DNA of 64,000 bases from Catenovulum sediminis. GTDB lineage: Bacteria; Pseudomonadota; Gammaproteobacteria; Enterobacterales; Alteromonadaceae. Made by a program: the position numbers and the translations under genes. Under the pieces are notes generated by a model, which was given only the letters and a program-made list of their open reading frames with translations, was not told the origin of the DNA and made no database searches. Below, one piece after another: positions 8,740 through 16,889 of the stretch (position 1 is the first letter of the stretch; each line of letters begins with the position of its first letter). The stretch lies in the NCBI RefSeq assembly GCF_040270295.1, contig NZ_JBELOE010000064.1, one strand, 5' to 3'.

Positions 8740-9088
8740 ATCGCTCCTCCTTGTTGGCTTGACTATTTACTACAGCCAGTCGAACTGACGGAAAACACGC
8801 AGCGGTTTTTTGTCGGCTTTCCAAGTAATGCGGAGGTGTGATAATGCCAAGTATTTCTAACTTTCTGCGTAACTCGCGGCAATATCTTTTACTGACACCC
8901 AGCGCGGCAGCCATGTTTTTAAATTGCATATCGGTTTGGCATAACTTAGCCAAGTTACGCAACAAGCGGCGGTGCTCGGTGCTAATTCGCTTAGCTAAAA
9001 TTAAGCTGTGGCAGGCTGCCAATTGCTGCTTTTGTTGTTCGCACAGCTGCAACAATTCAGCGTGCGTTAAATTATTTAAGTCGTTCAT
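8732..9088 (-). CDS. Early helix-turn-helix protein
   Basis: 118 aa. The N-terminal half is a glutamine-rich helix with coiled-coil character (NLTHAELLQLCEQQKQQLAAC). Residues about 50-85 form a helix-turn-helix (MAAALGVSKRYCRELRRKLEILG). It follows the Ner-like gene by 14 bp in the leftward early operon. It is probably a DNA-binding accessory protein; the family was not recognised. Confidence 0.65.
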   Translation of the reverse strand: MNDLNNLTHAELLQLCEQQKQQLAACHSLILAKRISTEHRRLLRNLAKLCQTDMQFKNMAAALGVSKRYCRELRRKLEILGIITPPHYLESRQKTAACFPSVRLAVVNSQANKEERYG

Positions 9089-9102
9089 TGGGGGCGTCCT
9101 TG

Positions 9103-9360
9103 TTAACTGGCAAGCAGCTGCTCTAACTCAGCTTGTTTTTCTTGTTGCTGGCGAAGCTTTGCGTATGTTTGTACTTCGGGAAAAACCTCACAAACAGGTT
9201 TACCAATGGCTTTTGCTAACTTCTCAGCAATGAAATTTGAGGTGATATGGCGATTGATTACGCCACTAACAGTGTTGGGAGACTTGTTAATAGCACGGGC
9301 AAGCATTGCAAGTGTGTAACCCCGGGCGTTTAATTCGTCTTTAATTTCTTGTGGTGTCAT
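9103..9360 (-). CDS. Ner-like early regulator (HTH)
   Basis: 85 aa, the first gene of the leftward early operon and divergent from the repressor, the position of ner in Mu. A helix-turn-helix spans about residues 8-60 (YTLAMLARAINKSPNTVSGVINRH), with a polar C-terminal helix. Ner represses early and repressor promoters during lytic growth. Two TTGTTGCAA sites 20 bp apart in its 5' leader are candidate targets. Confidence 0.8.
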   Translation of the reverse strand: MTPQEIKDELNARGYTLAMLARAINKSPNTVSGVINRHITSNFIAEKLAKAIGKPVCEVFPEVQTYAKLRQQQEKQAELEQLLAS

Positions 9361-9385
9361 TGTATATTACCCTCTTGTTTGTGCT

Positions 9386-9417
9386 TTGTTGCAAGGGTTT
9401 GGCGATTGTTGCAACAA
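9386..9417. promoter_or_regulatory. Repeated TTGTTGCAA sites, candidate Ner operator
   Basis: TTGTTGCAA occurs at 9386-9394 and 9406-9414, 20 bp (two helical turns) apart. The second copy is part of the 12-bp palindrome TTGTTGCAACAA (9406-9417). The sites lie between the early promoter and the Ner-like gene. The regulator assignment is inference. Confidence 0.5.
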
Positions 9418-9437
9418 GGCGTGTTTAAGATGGTGTT

Positions 9438-9466
9438 AATATAGGGTGCATATTTGCACCTGTCAA
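9438..9466 (-). promoter_or_regulatory. Early leftward sigma-70 promoter
   Basis: On the minus strand, TTGACA (9461-9466) and TATATT (9438-9443) are separated by exactly 17 bp. It faces the Ner-like gene and the transposition operon. The 16-bp operator palindrome fills the spacer, so a bound repressor would block RNA polymerase. Confidence 0.8.
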
Positions 9467-9488
9467 CAATAAAAGGTGCAAATATGCA
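9445..9488. promoter_or_regulatory. Repressor operators
   Basis: GGTGCATATTTGCACC (9445-9460) is a near-perfect 16-bp palindrome in the early promoter spacer. A second, incomplete copy, GGTGCAAATATGCA (9475-9488), covers the repressor RBS and start codon. This suggests repression of the early operon together with autoregulation. Confidence 0.7.
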
Positions 9489-9885
9489 ATCTTTTTTGTT
9501 GTCTGAAAGGGAACGTCTTGGTTTAAAACAGAAAGACGTTTTTGAATCTATTGGTGTCAATAAGGCAACTTATTACCGATGGGAATCAGGAAACCCGATT
9601 CCTTCAGACAAATTAAATGAGCTATCAAAGCTTGGCTTTGACGTAAATTATGTAGTGACAGGCCAACGTGGCTCTGCAGCGACGATAAACAAACACAACT
9701 ACGACAGAGCCATGCGCATCGTTATGTTGTACGTCATTAAATCAGGCCGAGAAGTTGCAGATCCTGATATATTCGTACAAGTCGTAAATGAGGTATATCA
9801 AATTATTGAGTCTTGTGAACAAGACAACAAAGAACTCGATCAAGTTGAAATTGGGGCAAAGGTTATAAATTTATTCGCAGCATAA
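9484..9885 (+). CDS. Phage repressor (XRE-type HTH)
   Basis: 133 aa from ATG 9484, preceded by AAAGGTG; the open frame begins ten codons earlier at a TTG inside the operator. An N-terminal HTH (ERERLGLKQKDVFESIGVNKATYYRWESGNPIP) is followed by a helical C-terminal half without a LexA-type protease. It is divergent from the Ner-like gene, with operators between them. It is the likely lysogeny repressor, in the place of Mu c but transcribed toward the late genes. Confidence 0.85.
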   Translation: MQSFLLSERERLGLKQKDVFESIGVNKATYYRWESGNPIPSDKLNELSKLGFDVNYVVTGQRGSAATINKHNYDRAMRIVMLYVIKSGREVADPDIFVQVVNEVYQIIESCEQDNKELDQVEIGAKVINLFAA

Positions 9886-9901
9886 AGGTAAAGGAGTAGG
9901 A

Positions 9902-10513
9902 ATGGACAGCGACAATAAGATTGTTGATGAGTTATTGAAGAACAGCAACGTCCTTTCATTTGAAAAAATGTTGAAACAAAAAAGAGCAAATGGAGAGCGT
10001 TCAGATACTACGATTGGCAACGGCAACATCATTGCTGGCGGTAGTATCTCAATCAACCAACCGCCTGCAATTCAGCACATAAAGATAACGCCAGGTGAAC
10101 AACATATTTCAAATGCTCAAGCATATGAAATAAAAGAGTTGGTTCGCCAAATTGTTGTTTTAGAAGCACTCGTAAAAGAAAAGCCACGTGGGTATGCGGC
10201 AGTCTGGGGCAGCTTTAAGCGCAAATTTAAATGCACAAAATACCAGTTATTAACTCAAGACCAATTTGACCCAGCCATTAGTTATTTACGCCAAACAATC
10301 GGTCGCTTAAGTAGCTCAGCAAACGCTAAACAATCGCCAGATTGGAGAAAGCGCAAGTATTCGTTTATTCATACTAATGTTAAAAAGTTAGGGTTGCAGG
10401 AAGAAAAAGACGACTACCTAGCCATCAACTTTGGAGCAGCATCGTTAAAAGAATTGAACGATGACGAACTGCAGCAGGTTTATGCGTGGGTGGCGAAAAA
10501 GAAACAAGTGTGA
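9902..10513 (+). CDS. ORF6C-domain-like protein in the repressor operon
   Basis: 203 aa. The N-terminal third is polar and includes GNGNIIAGGSISIN. The segment from about residue 75 to 140 (AQAYEIKELVRQIVVLEAL...GSFKRKFKCTKYQLLTQDQFDPAISYLRQ) resembles the ORF6C domain found in phage regulatory and antirepressor proteins. A basic linker and a C-terminal helix follow. It starts 16 bp after the repressor with a GGAG site, so it is probably cotranscribed in lysogens. A regulatory function is inferred. Confidence 0.7.
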   Translation: MDSDNKIVDELLKNSNVLSFEKMLKQKRANGERSDTTIGNGNIIAGGSISINQPPAIQHIKITPGEQHISNAQAYEIKELVRQIVVLEALVKEKPRGYAAVWGSFKRKFKCTKYQLLTQDQFDPAISYLRQTIGRLSSSANAKQSPDWRKRKYSFIHTNVKKLGLQEEKDDYLAINFGAASLKELNDDELQQVYAWVAKKKQV

Positions 10514-10539
10514 ATGTATATTTGAACAGGAGAATTTAA

Positions 10540-12243
10540 ATGGATGATATAGGTCTGACACCAAACGAATTGATTATATTAGGTGTATTCTTCCTGCCTT
10601 TGGTTCTGTTTTTAGTGAGTTTTTTTAGAGCGAGGGCTTTAAAAAAGAAGTTATCAATAAAGCTTTACGAAACTCAAGGCAGTCTAAACGCAGCTGAGCG
10701 TGCATTGAGTGAAGCTAATTCTGAATTGGCTCGATTGGAAGATAAATACAAGCCAATATTAGATGCCGAGAAACACTGCGAGTTACTAGTTTCTGAAGCT
10801 AACGCGAAGGTTCGTAGAATTTTAGACGATGCTAATGAAGTTAAGAGTTTGGCTGAAAAACAATATGAAAAAGCTCAGCAGCAACTTGATGTTGCCAATT
10901 CTAAGGCGCTAGAAATAAATCAAGATGCGAGAGTGGAGTCGAATAAAATAATTCAATTGGCTAGTGAGGAAGCTAAGAAAATATCTAGTGAAGCCAATGA
11001 AAAACTGAAATTGTCTAAAGAAAAAGCAATTGAAATAAAAGCTCAAGCAAGAGAAGAGGCTGAAAACGTTATTGACTTTGCACAAGCTCAAGCAAAGATA
11101 ATTGCTGGAGATGCATATGAAGCTAAAGAAAAAGCTGATTTGTACGAAACTGCAATTCAAGCAATGAAAAACACGATAAATGGTTACAAAGATGACTACA
11201 TTATACCGAATCACAATGTATTGGATGACCTAGCTGATGAATACAGCCATAAAGAGGCTGGTGAGCAACTAAAGTTGGCAAGAAAGCGAGTCCGTGAAAT
11301 GGTAAAAGATGGCTATGCTGGTGACTGTGATTATGTGGAACAACATCGCAAACTTTATGCTATTCATTTTGCTGTTGACGCATTTAACGGTAAAGTTGAT
11401 AGCGCTTTATCCAAAGTCAAACATGACAATTTTGGGAAAATTAAACAAGAAATTATCGACGCATTTGCACTGGTAAACCACAACGGTTTGCCATTTCGAA
11501 ACGCACGTATAAACCAAGAATATCTTGACGCTCGATTGAATGAATTAAAATGGGCTGTCGCGACCTTCGAACTAAGAAAGATAGAAAAAGAAGAGCAAGC
11601 TGAGATAAAAGCTCAGATTAGAGAAGAAGAACGAGCCATCAGAGAAATGGAAAAAGCAAGAAAAGAAGCTGAAAAAGAAGAGCGAATGCTCCAAAAAGCC
11701 CTAGAGCAAGCCAGAAAAGAATTACTTGGGGCAACAGAAGAGCAAAAAGCGGTATACGAAGCTCAGCTGACTGAACTGGAATCAAAACTAAAAGAAGCCG
11801 AAGAAAAAGGGAATAGAGCGCTGTCTATGGCGCAACAAACACGGCGTGGTCACGTTTATATAATCAGTAATGTTGGTAGCTTTGGTGAAGAGGTGTTTAA
11901 AATTGGCATGACTAGAAGACTTGAACCAATGGATAGGGTTAAAGAGCTAGGTGATGCGTCGGTACCCTTTTCTTTTGATGTGCACGCAATGATTTATAGT
12001 GAAGATGCGCCGGCGTTAGAAAAAGATCTTCATCGAAAATTTGATATGCAGTCAATGAATAAAGTTAACCCACGCAAGGAATTTTTTAGAACGAGTATCG
12101 CAGAAATCAAACAGGCGGTTGAAACTAATGGCGTCACAGATATTCATTGGACTTTGAAAGCCGAAGCTGCAGAATATAGAGAATCTTTAGCGATAGCCAA
12201 AGAGCAACAAGCTTCAGCATTAGCTAATGCTAAAGCTGTGTAG
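10540..12243 (+). CDS. Membrane-anchored DUF4041/T5orf172 (GIY-YIG) protein
   Basis: 567 aa. A single N-terminal transmembrane segment (about 10-28) leads into a long coiled coil (40-215). A DUF4041-like central domain (about 220-345) and a second charged coiled coil follow. The C-terminal T5orf172 domain, a GIY-YIG nuclease relative, spans about 436-525 (GHVYIISNV...EVFKIGMTRR...ALEKDLHRKF). Such proteins occur in phages and mobile elements. It follows the repressor in the same direction, so expression in lysogens is likely, and a membrane-tethered nuclease there would suit superinfection exclusion. That role is inference. Confidence 0.85.
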   Translation: MDDIGLTPNELIILGVFFLPLVLFLVSFFRARALKKKLSIKLYETQGSLNAAERALSEANSELARLEDKYKPILDAEKHCELLVSEANAKVRRILDDANEVKSLAEKQYEKAQQQLDVANSKALEINQDARVESNKIIQLASEEAKKISSEANEKLKLSKEKAIEIKAQAREEAENVIDFAQAQAKIIAGDAYEAKEKADLYETAIQAMKNTINGYKDDYIIPNHNVLDDLADEYSHKEAGEQLKLARKRVREMVKDGYAGDCDYVEQHRKLYAIHFAVDAFNGKVDSALSKVKHDNFGKIKQEIIDAFALVNHNGLPFRNARINQEYLDARLNELKWAVATFELRKIEKEEQAEIKAQIREEERAIREMEKARKEAEKEERMLQKALEQARKELLGATEEQKAVYEAQLTELESKLKEAEEKGNRALSMAQQTRRGHVYIISNVGSFGEEVFKIGMTRRLEPMDRVKELGDASVPFSFDVHAMIYSEDAPALEKDLHRKFDMQSMNKVNPRKEFFRTSIAEIKQAVETNGVTDIHWTLKAEAAEYRESLAIAKEQQASALANAKAV

Positions 12244-12301
12244 ATGTATCGGTATCTATTTGGTTGAAATATTATTGTTCAAGTAAATAAAGGATTTCTA
12301 T

Positions 12302-12943
12302 ATGACAGATTTGCGCTTTTATTTTTTGATTTGTTGCCTTTTGTTTCTCTCAGGCTTGGTTACAGGTCAATTCTTCTCATGTGCTGATGACGTTTTAGAT
12401 GCGATAGTTAAAATTACCGCGATTGTCTCAAGTATGGTTACTATTTGTGGTGTGGTGTTAGCTTATTTTTCACTTAATTCGTGGAAAGCGCAGTACAAAT
12501 ACTCAAAAGTGGATAACTTAATTGATGAACTAGAGGACTCATTCTGGGATTTACAAAAAGAAATATATGGGCTTTACCATGCTATTCTTATGGTTTCAAA
12601 ATACCATGATAGTGCAGGTGTTAATGAAAGTTACGAAGAGTTAAAAAGTAAACAAGATTTGGCGCAGAATAAGTATTCTGCACAGAAAAGTATTTATAAG
12701 CGTCTATATTACAAATTGAATAGACATGCGAATGACCAAACAATTGAAGTGATTAAGCCTAAGTATATTGAGCGACAAGCAACAAAGTTATTTCAAAAAG
12801 CTGTGGGGACTTATAAAACACCCGGCGACTCAGGTCAAAAATTGAACGAGGGATACGATCACCTAACTAAGTTGGATAAATACGTGAATGATGGATTCAC
12901 ACAGCTTAGGAAAAAGCTTTCGAAGTTGGCTCAAGATCATTAA
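12302..12943 (+). CDS. Two-transmembrane hypothetical protein, lysogeny region
   Basis: 213 aa. Two transmembrane segments (about 5-23 and 35-58) are followed by a soluble helical region with a positively charged end. AAAGGA precedes the ATG. It follows the DUF4041 gene by 58 bp, in the same direction, and stands before the late promoter. It is not recognised; the topology resembles small membrane effectors. Its layout parallels the left-end gene at 253-942. Confidence 0.65.
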   Translation: MTDLRFYFLICCLLFLSGLVTGQFFSCADDVLDAIVKITAIVSSMVTICGVVLAYFSLNSWKAQYKYSKVDNLIDELEDSFWDLQKEIYGLYHAILMVSKYHDSAGVNESYEELKSKQDLAQNKYSAQKSIYKRLYYKLNRHANDQTIEVIKPKYIERQATKLFQKAVGTYKTPGDSGQKLNEGYDHLTKLDKYVNDGFTQLRKKLSKLAQDH

Positions 12944-12951
12944 ATAAAATC

Positions 12952-12973
12952 CTTTAACCCAAGTTACATGCCC
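12952..12973 (+). promoter_or_regulatory. Candidate Mor-family site, first late promoter
   Basis: The dyad TAAC-N4-GTTA (12955-12966) lies in a 22-bp stretch that matches 20564-20585 at 18 positions. Both copies stand upstream of a rightward late gene block. If the dyad is centred near -43, as for Mu Mor, the start would fall near 13004. It was identified by comparing the two regions. Confidence 0.6.
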
Positions 12974-12997
12974 AAAAACCACGCAATAATCCATTCT

Positions 12998-13030
12998 ATA
13001 GCCACGTTTTTAAACCAAATCAGTGGCTAT
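12998..13030 (+). repeat. 8-bp inverted repeat around the first late start
   Basis: ATAGCCAC (12998-13005) and GTGGCTAT (13023-13030) are perfect inverted repeats 17 bp apart. They end just before the endolysin ATG. They could fold in the mRNA and limit translation of the lysis gene, or bind a regulator. Confidence 0.4.
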
Positions 13031-13031
13031 T

Positions 13032-13652
13032 ATGACTCCCCCAAAAAAACACCTAATTTTACAGGCTGAACATCCCAGTTTTGATATTTCAAAATTTGCA
13101 TTTTTAATGCAGTACCCCAGCGCTTTTGTCGATGCCATGCTGTTTGTGTTGGTGGTTGAAGGCGCGTTAAAAAGCAATGGCGGCCAAACAAATCACCATA
13201 ACGACAAAGGCGGTTTAACCCGCTTTGGCCTCAGCCAAAAATACAATAACGAAATTGATGTAACCCAGCTTACGCTCGAAAGCGCCGTGGCGCATTATTA
13301 CAAAAAATACTACCTCACACCCCGTATAAACCTATTACCCCACTACATACAGCCAGCTGTGTTTGGTGCATACGTTAATGCAGGTGTAGACGAATCCATC
13401 AAGTTTTTGCAAATAAGCTGCGGTGCCGCAGCCGATGGTGTCATAGGCCCGCAAACCATTAGCCATGCCAAAGGTCGCAAACCCAGTACATTACTAGCCG
13501 ATTTTTTAAGCCGTCGGGGGGCGGATTATAGCCTGACTGCTGCGAGCGATTGCAGCCAGTCGGGCTATCTTAGAGGGTGGCTGCGCCGCACGTACTTGCA
13601 GCTTCAGTATTCCATTGCCATTTGTGAAGAGCAGGAGGCCGTTCATGGTTAA
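13032..13652 (+). CDS. Endolysin, glycoside hydrolase 108 family
   Basis: About 206 aa from ATG 13032; an in-frame start at 13023 adds three residues. The N-terminal catalytic region has the GH108 pattern (VVEGALKSNGGQTNHHNDKGGLTRFG, with the catalytic Glu in VEG). A peptidoglycan-binding-like C-terminal part follows (GAAADGVIGPQTI). It cleaves the cell-wall glycan at lysis. It is the first gene of the late block. No signal peptide is visible, so a holin should release it. Confidence 0.9.
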   Translation: MTPPKKHLILQAEHPSFDISKFAFLMQYPSAFVDAMLFVLVVEGALKSNGGQTNHHNDKGGLTRFGLSQKYNNEIDVTQLTLESAVAHYYKKYYLTPRINLLPHYIQPAVFGAYVNAGVDESIKFLQISCGAAADGVIGPQTISHAKGRKPSTLLADFLSRRGADYSLTAASDCSQSGYLRGWLRRTYLQLQYSIAICEEQEAVHG

Positions 13653-13869
13653 AGTGTTTCGCGCTGTGCTAATTGCGGTATTAGAAAAACTGCTCATGGC
13701 CGCCATTACCGTTGATGTGCTATTGCCGTTAGCGCTAAAGCTGTTACGTAAAGCCGCATCGTTATCCACTACCAAGTTAGATGACACCTGGGTAGATGGC
13801 ATCGAAAACCAGTTAATTAAAAACGGTGATTTACCACCCCAGGAAAACAAGGACACGTCAAATGGATAA
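13645..13869 (+). CDS. Small membrane-associated lysis-region protein
   Basis: 74 aa. The ATG at 13645 overlaps the endolysin stop and has AGGAGG upstream. A hydrophobic or amphipathic stretch (about residues 5-32) precedes a polar C-terminus (TKLDDTWVDGIENQL). Similar small proteins follow the lysozyme in other Mu-like phages. It could be the holin or a holin partner, but a single weakly hydrophobic segment does not prove this. Confidence 0.65.
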   Translation: MVKVFRAVLIAVLEKLLMAAITVDVLLPLALKLLRKAASLSTTKLDDTWVDGIENQLIKNGDLPPQENKDTSNG

Positions 13870-14086
13870 TGCCGACAGAGCGCAAGCGCTTATTGATATG
13901 CGATTAAACCAAGCTCTACAAGCCAACAAAGCTAAATTTACCGGTGCCGACGCAGACGAGATATTTTGCAGAAAGTGCGGCCTAGAAATTCCACAACAGC
14001 GACGTGACGCAATTCATAGCTGTAAACACTGCATCGATTGCCAGCAAATAATCGAACGGCGGCAACGGCAGCAACTGGGGAAATAA
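13862..14086 (+). CDS. TraR/DksA-type zinc-finger protein
   Basis: 74 aa from ATG 13862. The C4 finger FCRKC...CKHCIDC has two CxxC pairs separated by 17 residues, as in TraR and short DksA-like phage proteins. An N-terminal helix (RAQALIDMRLNQAL) completes it. TraR-like proteins bind the RNA polymerase secondary channel and mimic DksA/ppGpp. In Mu-like phages a copy is usual between lysis and head genes. The start overlaps the previous gene. Confidence 0.9.
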   Translation: MDNADRAQALIDMRLNQALQANKAKFTGADADEIFCRKCGLEIPQQRRDAIHSCKHCIDCQQIIERRQRQQLGK

Positions 14087-14087
14087 T

Positions 14088-14399
14088 ATGGACTTTATTA
14101 TGGAGTGGTGGAAAGCCTCTATTGCCATAGCCTGCGCCATAGTTGCTGCAGGCGCGTTGGCTTGGCTGCGTAGTACATTTGTAAGCAAAAAAGAGTTTGA
14201 GCAGCACAAACAACGCTTATCCGATATTGAAAAAACAATTGAAGACTTGCCAAGCTCAGACGACTTGCACGAACTGGATAAGCGCTTAATTGAGGTCGGC
14301 GGCAAAATAGACTCGCTTACACCCCAGCTTAACGACGTTAAAAAACTAACCGATCTTTTGATGGAAAACGAACTTAGAGGTACGCGCAATGGCGATTAA
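14088..14399 (+). CDS. DUF2730-like phage membrane protein
   Basis: 103 aa. It has one N-terminal transmembrane segment (about 10-28) and a cytoplasmic or periplasmic coiled-coil tail with heptad character (EQHKQRLSDIEKTIEDL...). The position between the TraR-like gene and the terminase genes and the shape fit DUF2730 of Mu-like phages. The function is unknown; a lysis accessory (spanin- or holin-like) role is possible. Confidence 0.75.
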   Translation: MDFIMEWWKASIAIACAIVAAGALAWLRSTFVSKKEFEQHKQRLSDIEKTIEDLPSSDDLHELDKRLIEVGGKIDSLTPQLNDVKKLTDLLMENELRGTRNGD

Positions 14400-14688
14400 C
14401 CAAATTAAATCTGAGCATGTTCGGCTCAGCATTTTAATTGCATTAAGTGAAGACGCTGGCTATCAACTTAACAGCAGCATGATTGGCGACATACTCAAAC
14501 ATTACCACCTAAAAAGCAGCCGAGATGAAGTGCATACCGAGCTTGCATGGTTAGAGCGCAATGGCTATGTAAAGCTTGAAAAACTCAGTGCCAACACATG
14601 GCTTGCAACCATTAGCCAATCGGGTGTTGATGTGGTTGAAGGCTCAATTGTCGCACCTGGCATTAAACGCCCAAGCCCACGGAGCTAA
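14389..14688 (+). CDS. VpaChn25_0724-type phage winged-helix protein
   Basis: 99 aa. The fold is a winged helix (RLSILIALSEDAGYQLNSSMIGDILKHYHLKSSRDEVHTELAWLERNGYVKLE). Proteins of this kind precede the small terminase in Mu-like phages. It overlaps the previous gene by 11 bp. The role is unknown; DNA binding during packaging or regulation is plausible. Confidence 0.8.
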   Translation: MAINQIKSEHVRLSILIALSEDAGYQLNSSMIGDILKHYHLKSSRDEVHTELAWLERNGYVKLEKLSANTWLATISQSGVDVVEGSIVAPGIKRPSPRS

Positions 14689-14690
14689 CC

Positions 14691-15287
14691 ATGACAGAAT
14701 CTGTGCGCCGGGGCAAACCTTCAAAAGTTGATCTACTACCAGAAGATATCAAAAAGCGTTTAGACGAAATGCTGCGCGACAAGCGCTTTAGCCAAAACGA
14801 AATATTAGAAGAAGTAAACCAGCTTATTATTGAATCCGGCCTAGACGATGGCGCAACCATTAGCCGAAGCGGATTAAGTCGCCATGCCCAAAAAACCGAA
14901 GCCATTGGCCAAAAGCTGCGCGAACTGCGTGAGTCAACCAAAGCGTTAACAGCTGAACTGGGTGAAAAGCCAACCGGTGATACAACTAAACTCATTTTAG
15001 AGATGGGCCGTTCACAGTTGTTTAAAGCCATGCAAAAACAATTGATGAACCCAGACGAAGATGACGATGTTGACATAGGCATGATTAAAGATGCCATGTT
15101 AGCTGCCCAGCGTTTAGAAAATACCGCAATGGCCGCACACAAACGCCAAGCCGAAATAGAAAAAGCCTATGCCGAAAAGCTCGCTAAAGAGTTAGACGAA
15201 AAAACCAGCAACGAGTTTGTACCCCAGTCACGTGAAGAAATGCTGGCGTTCTTTAAACATGACATTTTGGGTTTAAAACATGACTGA
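14691..15287 (+). CDS. Small terminase-like protein (DUF3486, Mu gp27)
   Basis: 198 aa. The N-terminal helix-turn-helix (LPEDIKKRLDEMLRDKRFSQNEILEEVNQLI...SRSGLSRHAQK) and coiled-coil middle match DUF3486, the family of Mu gp27. It should recognise the prophage pac site and load the large terminase. It overlaps the gp28-like gene by 8 bp, as expected for a terminase pair. Confidence 0.92.
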   Translation: MTESVRRGKPSKVDLLPEDIKKRLDEMLRDKRFSQNEILEEVNQLIIESGLDDGATISRSGLSRHAQKTEAIGQKLRELRESTKALTAELGEKPTGDTTKLILEMGRSQLFKAMQKQLMNPDEDDDVDIGMIKDAMLAAQRLENTAMAAHKRQAEIEKAYAEKLAKELDEKTSNEFVPQSREEMLAFFKHDILGLKHD

Positions 15288-16857
15288 GCAAGCCCCACTT
15301 TCTAAAATTGCGGGTTCGTTAGCAATTGCGCTGCAATCAGATATTTTATTTGGTTATCAAAAAGAATGGATGCAAGACCAATCCGTTATCAAAATAGCGG
15401 ATAAATCACGCCGTACCGGTTTAACCTTTGCCGAAGCTTGTGATGATGTTATGTGTGCCTCACAGCCTGTAAACGCGCAAAATACCTATTACCTTGGCTC
15501 AGATAAAGAAATGGCCAAAGAGTTTATAGATGCTTGTGCCTTTTGGGCGCGTAAACTCAACATGGTCATGACAGAAATTGAAGAAAGCATCTTTGAAGAC
15601 GAAGATGAAGACGGCAATAAAAAAAGCATTAAATCGTTTGAAATTAAGTTTCCCCACTCGGGTAAAAAGATACTCGCGCTTAGCTCAAACCCACGTAACT
15701 TGCGTGGCCGACAGGGTAACGTGGTTATTGACGAAGCAGCATTCCACGACAGATTAGACGAAGTATTAAAAGCGGCAATGGCACTGACCATGTGGGGCGG
15801 CAAGCTGCGTATTATCTCAACCCATAACGGCGTTGATAATTTATTTAATACGCTCATAACCCAAGCCCGCCGCGGTGAGAAAAACTACTCAGTACATCAT
15901 ATTCCAATCGATAAAGCATTAAAGCATGGCTTGTATAAGCGTATATGTTTAATTAGCGGTCAAGAATGGTCGCAACAAAAAGAAGACAACTGGCTAAAAG
16001 AGCAAGTTAACTTTTATCCAACCGAAGAAGCCGCCAACGAAGAGCTATTTTGTGTGCCTAGCCAAGGTGCAGGCCAGTACCTAAGCCGCAGAGTACGTGA
16101 GCGTGCGTTATCCGAACATTGCAAAGTTGTGCGCTATACAGCACCAAAAGACTTTGAAATATGGACAGAAGAGCAGCGCGTTCGTGATGTTGATAAATGG
16201 TGTGAAGAAAACCTGCTGCCATTGCTGGAAAAACTCAGCCCAGATTTAAGCCACGCCTTTGGTGAAGATTTTGCCCGCAAAGGCGATTTATCTGTATTCA
16301 GTATTGGTGAGATTAAACAAGATACTAAACTTGAAGTGCCGATTATGGTTGAGCTGCGCAACGTCACTTACGATCAGCAGCGCCAGATTATGTTTTATAT
16401 TACCGAGCGTTTACCACGCCTGCGCGGTTTAGCATTTGATGCTACGGGTAACGGTGGATATTTAGCAGAAGCCGCCATGCTTAAATACGGCAGTGAAATG
16501 GTGGATTGTGCACACCTTTCACAAAACTGGTACCGCGAATGGATGCCAAAAGTTAAAGACTACTTTGACATGGCCAATATTGTTCTACCCAAAGACCAAG
16601 ACGTATTAGACGACCTAGGCCAAATCAAACTTAAAAACGGTATAGCGCAAGTAGATAAAGGTAAAAACGAAGGCAGCGATGGCGAAAAACGCCACGGCGA
16701 CGCCGCGATATCTATTGCCATGTTAGTACGCGCCGCAGAAATGGACGGCAGCCCAATTGAATATACCGGCTTACCCGGCAAAGGCGGTTTATACGGCCAA
16801 CCAGACGATGACGATTTAGACGACTTACCCGACACAGGCACAGGCGGCTGCTGGTAA
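15280..16857 (+). CDS. Large terminase (Mu gp28 family)
   Basis: 525 aa. An ATPase region contains a variant Walker A (KSRRTGLT, about 44-51) and a Walker B-like VVIDEAAF (about 149-156). A C-terminal RNase-H-like nuclease region has acidic residues (FGEDFARKGD and GLAFDATGNG). It packages DNA into proheads with host DNA attached, as in Mu. It lies in the late operon after gp27. Confidence 0.93.
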   Translation: MTEQAPLSKIAGSLAIALQSDILFGYQKEWMQDQSVIKIADKSRRTGLTFAEACDDVMCASQPVNAQNTYYLGSDKEMAKEFIDACAFWARKLNMVMTEIEESIFEDEDEDGNKKSIKSFEIKFPHSGKKILALSSNPRNLRGRQGNVVIDEAAFHDRLDEVLKAAMALTMWGGKLRIISTHNGVDNLFNTLITQARRGEKNYSVHHIPIDKALKHGLYKRICLISGQEWSQQKEDNWLKEQVNFYPTEEAANEELFCVPSQGAGQYLSRRVRERALSEHCKVVRYTAPKDFEIWTEEQRVRDVDKWCEENLLPLLEKLSPDLSHAFGEDFARKGDLSVFSIGEIKQDTKLEVPIMVELRNVTYDQQRQIMFYITERLPRLRGLAFDATGNGGYLAEAAMLKYGSEMVDCAHLSQNWYREWMPKVKDYFDMANIVLPKDQDVLDDLGQIKLKNGIAQVDKGKNEGSDGEKRHGDAAISIAMLVRAAEMDGSPIEYTGLPGKGGLYGQPDDDDLDDLPDTGTGGCW

Positions 16858-16889
16858 CAGTAAGCGGCTTAAACTCCCCGAGGCAAAAA

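Noticed and set aside
8327..8841. Rightward frames opposite the early genes (8327-8605, 8467-8841)
   Set aside because: They are antisense to genes with good RBSs and overlapping starts and show no domain pattern.
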